Shown here one piece after another: positions 33,212 to 41,690 of a DNA stretch of 54,529 nt (positions are counted from its first letter, which is position 1; each line of letters begins with the position of its first letter). Position numbers and translations under genes: made by a program. The stretch is from Sphingomonas sanxanigenens (GTDB taxonomy: Bacteria; Pseudomonadota; Alphaproteobacteria; Sphingomonadales; Sphingomonadaceae): contig QFNN01000006.1 of assembly GCA_003240855.1 (NCBI GenBank), positions 1 through 54,529 on the forward strand. The letters run 5' to 3'. The notes below the pieces were generated by a model. That model was not told where the DNA came from. It did no database searches and was given only the letters and a program-made list of their open reading frames with translations.

Positions 33212-33678
33212 GCGAGCTGGACGGCCTCAGGCCCCGCCCCGCCGCGCGCATCCTGTTGCTCGATCCCACGGGCGCGGTGCTGCTGTTCCGCTTCGTGCCC
33301 GAAACGGGGGCCGGGGCCTTCTGGGCTACGCCCGGCGGTGCGGTCGACCCCGGCGAGGATCATCCCGCGGCTGCGCGGCGCGAGCTTTATGAAGAAACCG
33401 GCCTCCGCCTCGATCCCGGTCCGGAGGTGGCGCGCCGCCATGTCCGCTTCGTCACCGTCGAGGGTGAGCCGGTGAGCGCCGACGAGCGCTATTTCCTCAT
33501 CCGCGTCCCCGATCGCAGCCTCGACCAGTCGGCGTTGACCCCGCTCGAACTGCGCGTGATGACCGGCCATCGCTGGTGGACGCGCGCCGCGCTGGAATCC
33601 CCTGACGAACCCGTTTTCCCGACCGACATCGTGGCGATGCTCGATACGGTCGCGCCCGGCTGGCACCAAGGAGCATGA
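33208..33678 (+). CDS. NUDIX hydrolase
   Basis: 156 residues. Nudix box GGAVDPGEDHPAAARRELYE followed by ETGL, matching GX5EX7REUXEEXGU with all acidic metal ligands. It would hydrolyse a nucleoside diphosphate derivative; the substrate is not deducible. Starts LRPRPAARILLLDPTGAVLL as in standalone family members. Coupled at both ends by ATGA overlaps to bolA and pirin. Confidence 0.9.
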   Translation: MSELDGLRPRPAARILLLDPTGAVLLFRFVPETGAGAFWATPGGAVDPGEDHPAAARRELYEETGLRLDPGPEVARRHVRFVTVEGEPVSADERYFLIRVPDRSLDQSALTPLELRVMTGHRWWTRAALESPDEPVFPTDIVAMLDTVAPGWHQGA

Positions 33679-34580
33679 CCGTGACCGACGATCTCTTCAT
33701 CCAGACGATCACGCCGACCACGCATGATCTGGGCGGCTTCAAGGTCGCGCGCACCCTGCCGTCGAAGCCGCGCACGATGGTCGGCCCCTTCATTTTCTTC
33801 GACCAGATGGGGCCGGCGACACTTGCCCCGGACAGCGGGCTCGACGTGCGCCCGCATCCGCACATCAACCTGTCGACCGTCACCTATCTGTTTGAAGGCG
33901 CGATAGATCATCGCGATTCGCTGGGCACCTTCGCGACGATCCATCCCGGCGCGGTCAACCTGATGACCGCCGGCCGCGGCATCGTCCATTCGGAGCGCTC
34001 GCCGGCGGCGGAGCGCGCCGGCGGCCCGCGCCTGTCGGGCATCCAGACCTGGCTGGCGCTGCCGCAGGCGAAGGAGGAGATGGACCCGACCTTCGAGCAT
34101 GTCGCGGCGGAGGACCTGCCGCTCGTCGAGGATGACGGCGTTTCGGCGCGCGTCGTCATGGGGACTTTGTGGGGCAGGACCGCAGCGACCACCTGCCATG
34201 CCGAGACGCTTTACGCCGACATCATCCTCGGGCCCGGCGGCGCAATCCCCATCGATCCCTCGAGCGACGAACGCGCCGTCTATGTGGCGCTGGGCGAGGC
34301 GAGCATCGACGGCATGCCGCTTGAGCCGCAGACGCTTTACGTCCTCCGCCCCGGCGCGGCGGCGACGCTGCGTTCCGGAACGGGCGGGCGCGTGATGCTG
34401 TGCGGCGGCGCGGCGTTCGAGGGCCAGCGTCATGTCTGGTGGAACTTCGTCTCGTCGAGCCGCGATCGCATCAATCAGGCGAAGGACGACTGGAAGAACG
34501 GCCGCTTCCCCAAGGTGCCGGGCGACGACAAGGAGTTCATCCCCATCCCCGAAATCCCCAAGACCGTCTCCTATCCCTGA
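33675..34580 (+). CDS. Pirin family protein
   Basis: 301 residues, bicupin. The N-terminal cupin has the metal-site signature RPHPHINLSTVTYLFEG and later GRGIVHSERSP, plus FIFFDQMGPATL. C-terminal cupin around LYADIILGPGGAIPID. Bacterial pirins can be quercetin dioxygenases or regulators; which applies is unknown. Overlaps the NUDIX stop by 4 nt. Confidence 0.92.
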   Translation: MTVTDDLFIQTITPTTHDLGGFKVARTLPSKPRTMVGPFIFFDQMGPATLAPDSGLDVRPHPHINLSTVTYLFEGAIDHRDSLGTFATIHPGAVNLMTAGRGIVHSERSPAAERAGGPRLSGIQTWLALPQAKEEMDPTFEHVAAEDLPLVEDDGVSARVVMGTLWGRTAATTCHAETLYADIILGPGGAIPIDPSSDERAVYVALGEASIDGMPLEPQTLYVLRPGAAATLRSGTGGRVMLCGGAAFEGQRHVWWNFVSSSRDRINQAKDDWKNGRFPKVPGDDKEFIPIPEIPKTVSYP

Positions 34581-34647
34581 CACGCAGTTGCCGTAAACGG
34601 AAAGCACAGGCATGACTGCACGGGAACGAAAAGACGAAGGAGAGGAT

Positions 34648-35550
34648 ATGGTCGGGCTTTCACGCGAGCGGATCGCGCTTTCGACGGGCGTAGAACTGGA
34701 TGTGACGTTGGGCGGCCCGCGCGACGCCGATCCGATCATCTTCCTCCACGGCTTCCCCGAATCGTCGCGCACCTGGCGGCGCCAGCTTGCCGATCTGTCG
34801 ATCGACCATTTCGTCGTCGCGCCCGATCAGCGCGGCTATGCCGATTCGTCCAAGCCCGAAGGCGTCGAGGCCTATAGCCCCGACAAGACGATCGGCGACA
34901 TCTTCGCGCTTGCCGATGCGCTGGGCATCGGACGCTTCACGCTGGTGGGACATGACTGGGGCGGGGCGATCGCCTGGGGCGCGGCGCTCTCGGCGCAGGA
35001 TCGCGTGGCGCGCCTGATCATCCTCAACGCCCCCCATCCCTTCATCTTCCAGAAAACGCTGATCGACGACCCGGACCAGCGCGCCGCGAGCCAATATATC
35101 CGGGCTTTCCGCACGCCGGGGATCGAGGCGACGATCGGCGCGATGGGGCCGGACAAGTTCTTCGACACCACCTTTTCGCGCCATGCCGACACCGGATCGA
35201 TGGAGCCCGAGGAGCGCGCGGCCTATATCGCCCAGTGGGGGACGCCGGGCGCGCTGACGGCGATGCTCAACTGGTATCGCGCCTCGACCATCATCGTCCC
35301 CGCGATCGGCGAAGCGGTGGAGCGCCCCGCCTTTCTCGACGCCCCCTTCCCGCACCTGACCATGCCGGTTCTGGTCATCTGGGGATTGAAGGACATCGCG
35401 CTGCTGCCCTCGCAGCTCGATGGGCTGGACAAGCTGATCGACGATCTTACGCTGACAAAGGTCGATGCCGGCCATTTCGTCACCTGGGAGGCCCCCGCCG
35501 CCGTGAATGCTGCGATCCGCGATTTCCTGAAGGCGCGCCCCATCGCATGA
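34648..35550 (+). CDS. Alpha/beta hydrolase, epoxide hydrolase / haloalkane dehalogenase-like
   Basis: 300 residues from ATG 34648, preceded by GAAGGAGAGG; the in-frame ATG at 34612 has no ribosome site. Oxyanion motif HGFPESSRTWRRQL, nucleophile elbow VGHDWGGAIAWG with Asp as nucleophile (epoxide hydrolase/dehalogenase class), a second acid near VIWGLKDIALLP, and catalytic His in AGHFVTWEAP. Substrate unknown. The stop overlaps the LtrA start. Confidence 0.88.
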   Translation: MVGLSRERIALSTGVELDVTLGGPRDADPIIFLHGFPESSRTWRRQLADLSIDHFVVAPDQRGYADSSKPEGVEAYSPDKTIGDIFALADALGIGRFTLVGHDWGGAIAWGAALSAQDRVARLIILNAPHPFIFQKTLIDDPDQRAASQYIRAFRTPGIEATIGAMGPDKFFDTTFSRHADTGSMEPEERAAYIAQWGTPGALTAMLNWYRASTIIVPAIGEAVERPAFLDAPFPHLTMPVLVIWGLKDIALLPSQLDGLDKLIDDLTLTKVDAGHFVTWEAPAAVNAAIRDFLKARPIA

Positions 35551-36719
35551 GCGGCGGCCGTTCGCGCTGGGTGCGCAAGGCGGGCCATGGCGGCCATGCG
35601 CGCGTCACCAACCTTGAGCTGTTCTTCGATCTCGTTTTCGTTTTTGCGATCACCCAGCTTTCGCACCGGCTGCTGACGCATCTCAGCCTCCACGGCGCGA
35701 TCGAGACTTTGCTGCTCTTCTGCGCGACATGGTGGGTGTGGATCTTCACGAGCTGGGTGACCAACTGGCTCGATCCGGACAGCGTGCCGGTGCGGCTGAT
35801 GCTCCTGCTGCTGATGCTCGGTTCGCTCGCGCTCGCCATCGCCATTCCGGAGGCCTTTGCCGAGCGCGGGCTGATCTTCGCCTGCGTTTATGTTGCGATG
35901 CAGGTCGGGCGCAGCCTGTTCGCCGCCTTCGCCTTCGCCGGGCACGATCCGCGCGGATGCCGCAACTTCCTGCGCATCTCCGCATGGCTCGCGATCGCAG
36001 CGCCTTTCTGGATCGCAGGCGGCCTGAGCGAAGGCGACATGCGGCTGGGGCTGTGGGTGGCGGCTCTCGCGATCGAATATGCGGGGCCGGCCATGGGATT
36101 TCGCGTGCCTTTCCTCGGCGGATCGAGCACTGGCGACTGGCAGGTCTCGGGCGCGCACATGGCCGAACGCTGCGGGCTTTTCGTGATTATCGCGCTGGGC
36201 GAGGCGATCGTCGTCACCGGCGCCACGGTCGCAGAGCTGCCGCACGATCCGCTGGTTTTCGTCGCCTTCATTTCGAGCTTCGTCGGCAGCGCCGCCATGT
36301 GGTGGATCTATTTCGACAGCGGCGCGGATCGCGGGGCCGAGCGGATCAGCGCCAGCGACGATCCCGGCCGCATCGCGCGGCTCGCCTACACCTATATGCA
36401 CATGCCGATGATCGGCGGGATCGTGGTCGTCGCGGTCGCCGACGAGATGATGATCGCCCACCCCGCAGGCCATGTTTCGCCCGCCTTCCTGTGGACGGCG
36501 ATCGGCGGGCCGGCGCTCTATCTGTGCGGGACGATGACCTTCAAGCAGATCATCGCCGCGCGCCGCGCGCCGCCGCTGTCGCACCTCATCGGCCTCGGCC
36601 TGCTCGCGCTGCTGGCGATCGTCTCGCATGCCTGCACGCCGCTTGCCGTCGGCATGGCGGCGACGGGCGCGCTCGTCGTCGTCGCGATCTGGGAACGGAT
36701 CGCGATCAGCCGCCCCTGA
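35547..36719 (+). CDS. Low temperature requirement protein A (LtrA) family membrane protein
   Basis: 390 residues from ATG 35547. Many membrane helices. The family signature is at the N-terminus: RVTNLELFFDLVFVFAITQL, followed by the TWWVWIFTSWVTNWLDPD stretch. Further in, MAERCGLFVIIALGEAIVVT carries the conserved ERxxLFxIIxLGE motif. Function unknown; named from a Listeria cold-growth phenotype. Translationally coupled to the hydrolase. Confidence 0.9.
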   Translation: MSGGRSRWVRKAGHGGHARVTNLELFFDLVFVFAITQLSHRLLTHLSLHGAIETLLLFCATWWVWIFTSWVTNWLDPDSVPVRLMLLLLMLGSLALAIAIPEAFAERGLIFACVYVAMQVGRSLFAAFAFAGHDPRGCRNFLRISAWLAIAAPFWIAGGLSEGDMRLGLWVAALAIEYAGPAMGFRVPFLGGSSTGDWQVSGAHMAERCGLFVIIALGEAIVVTGATVAELPHDPLVFVAFISSFVGSAAMWWIYFDSGADRGAERISASDDPGRIARLAYTYMHMPMIGGIVVVAVADEMMIAHPAGHVSPAFLWTAIGGPALYLCGTMTFKQIIAARRAPPLSHLIGLGLLALLAIVSHACTPLAVGMAATGALVVVAIWERIAISRP

Positions 36720-36726
36720 TCCGGGT

Positions 36727-36912
36727 TCAGCCCAGCCATCTGATGTGATTGACGTGCGGTTGTCCGATGGCGAGCGTGCGCCGGCCGGTCGGCGGCGTGC
36801 GGTCGATCGCGGCCTCCACCGCGCGCAATATCGGCGCCGTCTGGGGCGATCCCGATCGTTCGCGACAGAGCGCACGGCTGAGGATCGCCTCGCGCGCCAT
36901 CTTTTCGTTCAT
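36727..36912 (-). CDS. Small hypothetical protein
   Basis: 61 residues, MNEKMAREAILSRALCRERS at the N-terminus and ending IGQPHVNHIRWLG. Basic, no membrane segment and no known domain. It sits between convergent LtrA (stop 8 nt away) and divergent hisG (47 nt between starts), and is the only plausible gene there. Start ATG 36912 is preferred over the in-frame ATG at 36960. Confidence 0.5.
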   Translation of the reverse strand: MNEKMAREAILSRALCRERSGSPQTAPILRAVEAAIDRTPPTGRRTLAIGQPHVNHIRWLG

Positions 36913-36959
36913 AGCCCTTGGTTGCCCTGAGGCGCGCCCCCAAGTAAAGCCGCGCCGCA

Positions 36960-37622
36960 ATGTCCGAACCGCTGATCATCGCCGTCCCCAAAGGCCGCAT
37001 CCTCGAGGAGGCGCTGCCCCTGCTCGCCCGCGTCGGCATCGAGCCCGAACCTGCCTTCTCCGACGAGAGCAGCCGCGCGCTCCGTTTCTCGACCAACCGG
37101 CCGGACATCTCGCTGATCCGCGTGCGCGCCTTCGATGTCGCGACCTTCGTCGCGCACGGCGCGGCGCAGCTCGGCATCGTCGGGTCCGACGTGCTGATGG
37201 AGTTCGACTATTCGGAGCTTTACGCGCCCGTCGATCTCGGCATCGGCCGCTGCCGCGTGTCGATCGCCGAGCCTGTGGCGCTGGCGCAGAGCGACGATCC
37301 GCGCGGGTGGAGCCATGTCCGCGTCGCGACCAAATATCCGCACCTCACCGCCCGCCATTTCGAGGCGCGCGGCATCCAGGCCGAATGCGTCAAGCTGAAC
37401 GGCGCGATGGAGCTGGCCCCGTCGCTCGGCCTGTCGAGCCGGATCGTCGATCTCGTCTCCTCGGGCCGCACGCTCAAGGAAAATGGGCTGGTCGAGGTCG
37501 AGGTGATCGCCGAGGTCTCGGCGCGGCTGATCGTCAATCGCGCGGCCTTCAAGCTGCGCGCCGCGCAGGTCGCCCCGCTGGTCGAAGGCTTCCGCGCCGC
37601 CGCCGAGGCGCGGGCGGCATGA
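36960..37622 (+). CDS. hisG: ATP phosphoribosyltransferase, short form HisG(S)
   Basis: 220 residues. First step of histidine synthesis (ATP + PRPP). Motifs: IIAVPKGRILEEALPLLARV, ELGIVGSDVL-type QLGIVGSDVLMEFDYSELYA, and the PRPP site EIVDLVSSGRTLKENGL-type (RIVDLVSSGRTLKENGLVEV). It lacks the C-terminal regulatory ACT-like domain of long HisG, so it needs the HisRS-like regulatory partner HisZ, which is not in the window. Start of the hisG-hisD-nusB unit. Confidence 0.95.
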   Translation: MSEPLIIAVPKGRILEEALPLLARVGIEPEPAFSDESSRALRFSTNRPDISLIRVRAFDVATFVAHGAAQLGIVGSDVLMEFDYSELYAPVDLGIGRCRVSIAEPVALAQSDDPRGWSHVRVATKYPHLTARHFEARGIQAECVKLNGAMELAPSLGLSSRIVDLVSSGRTLKENGLVEVEVIAEVSARLIVNRAAFKLRAAQVAPLVEGFRAAAEARAA

Positions 37623-37677
37623 TGAAAGCTCCGCTTCCTCTCCCGTTCGCCCCGAGCGCGGTCGGGGAGTATCGCCC

Positions 37678-38970
37678 ATGATCCGCCTCGACGCCGCCGC
37701 GCCCGATTTCGTCGCCGCTTTCACCGCACTGGTCAATGCGCGACGCGAATCCGATCCCGATGTCGCGCGCGACGTGGCGGCGATCATCGCCGGGGTGCGC
37801 GAACGCGGCGACGCGGCGCTTGCCGATTATACGCGGCGCTTCGATCGCTTCGATCTCGATGCGGAGGGCTGGACGGTCAGCGCCGCCGATCGCCGCGCCG
37901 CGCTCGATGGCCTGTCGCCCGATCTGCGCCGCGCGCTCGATCTCGCGGCGACGCGCATCGCCGCCTACCATGCCGCGCAGAAGCCGACGGACAGCGACCG
38001 CATCGACGCCGCCGGCGTCCGCCTCGGCGCACGCTGGCGCGCTGTCGACGCCGCCGGCCTTTATGTGCCGGGGGGCCGCGCCGCCTATCCCAGCTCGCTG
38101 CTGATGAACGCCATTCCGGCCAGGGTCGCGGGCGTCGCGCGCCTCGCCATGGTCACGCCCACGCCCGACGGCGCGATCAATCCGCTCGTCCTCGCCGCGG
38201 CCGAGATCGCCGGGATCGACGAGATCTGGCGCGTCGGCGGCGCGCAGGCGATCGCCGCACTGGCCTATGGCGCCGGGCGCATCGCCCCGGTCGACGTCAT
38301 CACCGGCCCCGGCAACGCCTGGGTGGCGGAAGCCAAGCGCCAGCTTTTCGGCGTCGTGGGAATCGACATGGTCGCGGGGCCGAGCGAGATCGTCGTCGTC
38401 GCCGACGCCGCCAATGATCCCGCTTGGATCGCCGCCGACCTGCTCAGCCAGGCCGAGCATGACCCGACCAGCCAGTCGATCCTGTTCACTGACGACGCGG
38501 CCTTCGCCGACGCCGTCGTCGATGCCGTCGAGGCCCGGCTGAAACTGCTCGCGACCGAGGCCACAGCGCGCGCAAGCTGGGACGCGAACGGCGCGATCAT
38601 CGTGGTGCCGGCGCTGATCGACGCCGCGCCGCTGGTCGATCGCCTCGCGCCCGAGCATCTTGAGCTTGCCGTCGCCGATCCGCAGCCCATTTTCGACGCC
38701 GTCCGCCACGCCGGATCGATCTTCATCGGCCGCCACACGCCCGAAGCCGTGGGCGACTATGTCGGCGGCCCCAACCATGTGCTGCCCACCGGGCGGCGCG
38801 CGCGCTTCTCGTCGGGACTCTCGGTCACCGATTTCATGAAGCGCACCAGCTTCCTCTCCTGCGACGAGGCCGCGCTTGCCGCGATCGGCCCCGCCGCCGT
38901 CGCCCTCGCCGAGGCCGAAGGGCTTCCCGCCCACGCCGCCTCGGTCGCCATAAGGCTTGAAACACGATGA
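37678..38970 (+). CDS. hisD: Histidinol dehydrogenase
   Basis: 430 residues. NAD-dependent four-electron oxidation of histidinol to histidine, zinc enzyme. Signatures: AAGLYVPGGRAAYPSSLLMN, RVGGAQAIAALAYGAGRIAP, ITGPGNAWVAEAKRQLFG, DLLSQAEHDPTSQS, and RLAPEHLELAVADP. The start has GGGGAG upstream. The 55-nt gap after hisG holds no gene. The stop overlaps nusB (ATGA). Confidence 0.97.
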   Translation: MIRLDAAAPDFVAAFTALVNARRESDPDVARDVAAIIAGVRERGDAALADYTRRFDRFDLDAEGWTVSAADRRAALDGLSPDLRRALDLAATRIAAYHAAQKPTDSDRIDAAGVRLGARWRAVDAAGLYVPGGRAAYPSSLLMNAIPARVAGVARLAMVTPTPDGAINPLVLAAAEIAGIDEIWRVGGAQAIAALAYGAGRIAPVDVITGPGNAWVAEAKRQLFGVVGIDMVAGPSEIVVVADAANDPAWIAADLLSQAEHDPTSQSILFTDDAAFADAVVDAVEARLKLLATEATARASWDANGAIIVVPALIDAAPLVDRLAPEHLELAVADPQPIFDAVRHAGSIFIGRHTPEAVGDYVGGPNHVLPTGRRARFSSGLSVTDFMKRTSFLSCDEAALAAIGPAAVALAEAEGLPAHAASVAIRLETR

Positions 38971-39419
38971 CCCAGCCCGCCCGATCCAAATCACGCTCCG
39001 CCGCCCGCCTCGCCGCGGTCCAGGCGCTGTACCAGCAGGAAATGGAAAAGACGCCGCTGCGCGCGCTGCTCCACGAGTTTCATCACCACCGGCTCGGCGC
39101 GACGATCGAGGATGTCGAATATGCGGAGGCCGAGGTCGGTTTCTTCGACGATCTCGTCTCGGGCGTCGATGCGCGCCGCGAGGAGATTGACGGGCTGATC
39201 ACCGCCAAGCTGGCCGAAGGCTGGAGTCTCCAGCGTCTCGACCGCCCGATGCGCCAGATCCTGCGCGCCGGAACCTATGAGCTGCTCGCACGCGCCGACG
39301 TGCCGGTGGGCAGCGTCATCAGCGAATATGTCGATGTCGCCCACGCTTTCTACGACAAGCGCGAAACGGGCTTCGTCAACGGCCTGCTCGATGCGATCGC
39401 CAAGGGCGTGCGCGGCTGA
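38967..39419 (+). CDS. nusB: Transcription antitermination factor NusB
   Basis: 150 residues. All-helical boxA RNA-binding factor for rRNA antitermination with NusE. Family pattern: SAARLAAVQALYQQEMEKTP at the N-terminus, LAEGWSLQRLDRPMRQILRA, and SEYVDVAHAFYDKRETGFVN followed by GLLDAIAK. Coupled to hisD, as in other sphingomonads by inference. Confidence 0.95.
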   Translation: MTQPARSKSRSAARLAAVQALYQQEMEKTPLRALLHEFHHHRLGATIEDVEYAEAEVGFFDDLVSGVDARREEIDGLITAKLAEGWSLQRLDRPMRQILRAGTYELLARADVPVGSVISEYVDVAHAFYDKRETGFVNGLLDAIAKGVRG

Positions 39420-39486
39420 ACTTGCCCGGGCGGGCCGGCAGTGATAGCGCTCGGCCCGGTTCTGGCGGCGGGGACGTTTCGGGCGA

Positions 39487-40629
39487 ATGATGCGGATAGG
39501 CGACCATTATCTGCGGCCCAACGCGAATAATCTCACGATCACCCGCCTGATCCTCGCCGCATCGGTCATCTACTCGCACTGCTTCTCGCTTTTCGTCCCG
39601 GGCGATTATGACGATCTGATGTGGCTGATCGGCGCGCCGATCTCCAACTATGCGGTCGACGGCTTCTTCGCGCTGTCGGGCTTTCTCGTCTATCGCAGCC
39701 TCGCGCAGAATGGCGCGGTCGGCCGCTTCCTGATGGCGCGCCTTACGCGCCTGTGGCCGGGGCTGGCGGTGATGTTGCTGCTGACCGTCATCGTCGGCGC
39801 TTTCCTCAGCACGGCGTCGCTGCGCGACTATCTGCTCGGCCGCGAAACGCTGCGCTTCATCGCCGGCAATCTCAGCCTGGTGCGCGCCGAATATCTGCTG
39901 ACCGACGTGTGGTGCAACGGCGAGCTCTGTTCGGCCAACGGCTCGCTGTGGACGCTGCCCTGGGAAGCGCGCTGCTATGTCGTGCTTGCCGTGCTCGCGC
40001 TTGTCGGCCTTGCCAACCGCACCGCGATGCTGCGCCTGATCCTGCCCGCCAGCCTGGTTTTCGCCGTGCTGTGGGACGTGCCGGCCGTCGCCGCTTGGGT
40101 AGAGGCGCATCTCGGCCAGGGCGTCGCACATAATCTCGCCAACTGGGATCGGCTGTGGACGGCCTTCGCGATCGGCATCGCCGCCTATGAGTTCCGCCAC
40201 CGCATCCCGCTTAGCTGGTTCATCCTCGCCGCTCTGACGGCGCTGACGATCATCGTTTACCGCGTCGCGCCCGGCGCTGCGCTCCATGTCCGCGAGCTGT
40301 GCATCGCCTATGCGGCGCTGTGCATCGGCTTCCTCACCGCCCGCACCCGCGCCATCTCGGCAAGCTGGCCGGACTATAGCTACGGCATGTATATCTACGC
40401 CTTTCCGGTGATGATGCTGGCGCAGGGCCTGTTCGGCTTCGCTTCGCCCTACACGCTCGGGCTCGCCAATCTGCTGCTGACCATACCCTTCGCCGCCGCT
40501 TCGTGGCATTTCGTCGAGAAGCCGGCGCTCGACTGGTTGCGCCGCCGCCAGCGCACCGCATATGCGGCTCGCGTCGAACCTGACGACGTGACGTTGAAAC
40601 CCGCAGAGGGCCCCGGAACGCAGGGATGA
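39487..40629 (+). CDS. Acyltransferase 3 family membrane protein (OafA/YrhL-like)
   Basis: 380 residues, about ten membrane helices. Transfers acyl groups (often acetyl) to sugars of LPS, exopolysaccharide or other carbohydrates. N-terminal motif NNLTITRLILAASVIYSHCF with the conserved His, then YAVDGFFALSGFLVYRSL and ARLTRLWPGLAVMLLL; the end FHFVEKPALDWL-like SWHFVEKPALDWLRRR is diagnostic. Inserted between nusB and thiL, with ATGA overlap into thiL. Substrate unknown; no glycan cluster adjoins. Confidence 0.9.
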   Translation: MMRIGDHYLRPNANNLTITRLILAASVIYSHCFSLFVPGDYDDLMWLIGAPISNYAVDGFFALSGFLVYRSLAQNGAVGRFLMARLTRLWPGLAVMLLLTVIVGAFLSTASLRDYLLGRETLRFIAGNLSLVRAEYLLTDVWCNGELCSANGSLWTLPWEARCYVVLAVLALVGLANRTAMLRLILPASLVFAVLWDVPAVAAWVEAHLGQGVAHNLANWDRLWTAFAIGIAAYEFRHRIPLSWFILAALTALTIIVYRVAPGAALHVRELCIAYAALCIGFLTARTRAISASWPDYSYGMYIYAFPVMMLAQGLFGFASPYTLGLANLLLTIPFAAASWHFVEKPALDWLRRRQRTAYAARVEPDDVTLKPAEGPGTQG

Positions 40630-41522
40630 GTGCTGCCGAAAGCGAGTTTATCGCGGCGTTGCGTGGCATCGCCGACGATCCCGCCGCGCGTGGGCTGGCC
40701 GATGATGCGGCGGTGCTGGGCGATCTCGTCCTGACGCACGACATGATCGTCGAGGGCGTGCATTTCCTTGCCGCCGATCCGCCCGCCGACGTCGCGTGGA
40801 AGCTGCTGGCGGTCAATCTCTCCGATCTCGCCGCCAAGGGCGCGACGCCGATCGGTTGCCTGCTCGGCGCGGGGCTGACGGGCGACGCCGCCTGGAACCG
40901 CGATTTCGTCGCCGGGCTGGGCGCGGCGCTCAGGCGCTTCGACCTGCCGCTGCTCGGCGGCGACACCGTCGCGATGCCTGCGGGCGGCCCGCTGACGCTG
41001 GGGCTGACGGCGATCGGCCGCGCCCCCGTCGCGCCTTCGCGCAGCGGCGCGCGCGCCGGCGACCGGCTGTGGGTGACGGGGACGATCGGCGACGCAGCGC
41101 TCGGCCTCGCGCTCCTCAGGGCAGGCAAGGCCAGCCCCAAGACCGCGATCAGCGCCTATCGCCGCCCCACCCCCCTGCTCGCGCAGGGCCGCGCGCTCGC
41201 GCCGCATGTCAGCGCGATGATGGACGTATCGGACGGGCTGCTGCTCGACGCCGCCCGCATGGCCGAGGCAAGCGGCCTTGCGCTCGACATCGCGCTCGAC
41301 GCCATACCGCTTTCGCAAGTGGTGAGCGCTTCAGGCATGGGGACGCTCGCGGCCGCGACGGCGGGCGACGACTATCAGCTTCTGTTCGCAGCGGCTCCGG
41401 ACGCGAAACTGCCCGTCGCCGCGACGCCCATCGGCCGTTTCTCAGCAGGCTCGGGCATGAAGCTCACCGATGCCGGCCGGCCCGTTCCGCTTCCCGATCG
41501 GCTGGGCTATCTCCACGGCTGA
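40626..41522 (+). CDS. thiL: Thiamine-monophosphate kinase
   Basis: 298 residues. Phosphorylates thiamine monophosphate to the pyrophosphate cofactor. AIR-synthase fold: GLADDAAVLGDLVLTHDMIV (metal-binding Asp pair), WKLLAVNLSDLAAKGATPIG, LLGGDTVAMPAGGPLTLGLT, MMDVSDGLLLDAARMAEASG, and ATAGDDYQLLFAA. A little shorter than the E. coli protein but complete. Overlaps the acyltransferase stop by 4 nt. Confidence 0.95.
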   Translation: MSAAESEFIAALRGIADDPAARGLADDAAVLGDLVLTHDMIVEGVHFLAADPPADVAWKLLAVNLSDLAAKGATPIGCLLGAGLTGDAAWNRDFVAGLGAALRRFDLPLLGGDTVAMPAGGPLTLGLTAIGRAPVAPSRSGARAGDRLWVTGTIGDAALGLALLRAGKASPKTAISAYRRPTPLLAQGRALAPHVSAMMDVSDGLLLDAARMAEASGLALDIALDAIPLSQVVSASGMGTLAAATAGDDYQLLFAAAPDAKLPVAATPIGRFSAGSGMKLTDAGRPVPLPDRLGYLHG

Positions 41523-41541
41523 GCGTTGGCATGGCAATGCG

Positions 41542-41560
41542 CGGGAGAGGGCCGGCGCCG
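41542..41560. repeat. Half copy of the long hairpin repeat
   Basis: CGGGAGAGGGCCGGCGCCG resembles the last 19 nt of the right arm of the element at 52163-52244. No partner arm is nearby. It sits just after thiL in the spacer before the hppA promoter. Confidence 0.4.
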
Positions 41561-41594
41561 TAATCCAACGCAAGCCGGAACATCGACCAACCGC

Positions 41595-41624
41595 TTGTCA
41601 AATCGAAAAATCGCCCTCTATACC
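41595..41624 (+). promoter_or_regulatory. Candidate sigma-70-type promoter for hppA
   Basis: TTGTCA (41595-41600), an 18-nt spacer, then TATACC (41619-41624). The spacer contains an AT-rich run (AATCGAAAAA) unusual for this genome. The hppA ATG is 66 nt beyond the -10, with GGAAGGAG-type purines (41678-41686) before it. Confidence 0.45.
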
Positions 41625-41690
41625 TTATCCCAACAATAAAGCAGGCTGGCGACTTGGCCGGACCTGCGAATCCAGGGGAAGGAGCAGCGG

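Noticed and set aside
37623..37677. Short open frame between hisG and hisD
   Set aside because: About 20 codons with no similarity; it simply runs through the spacer.
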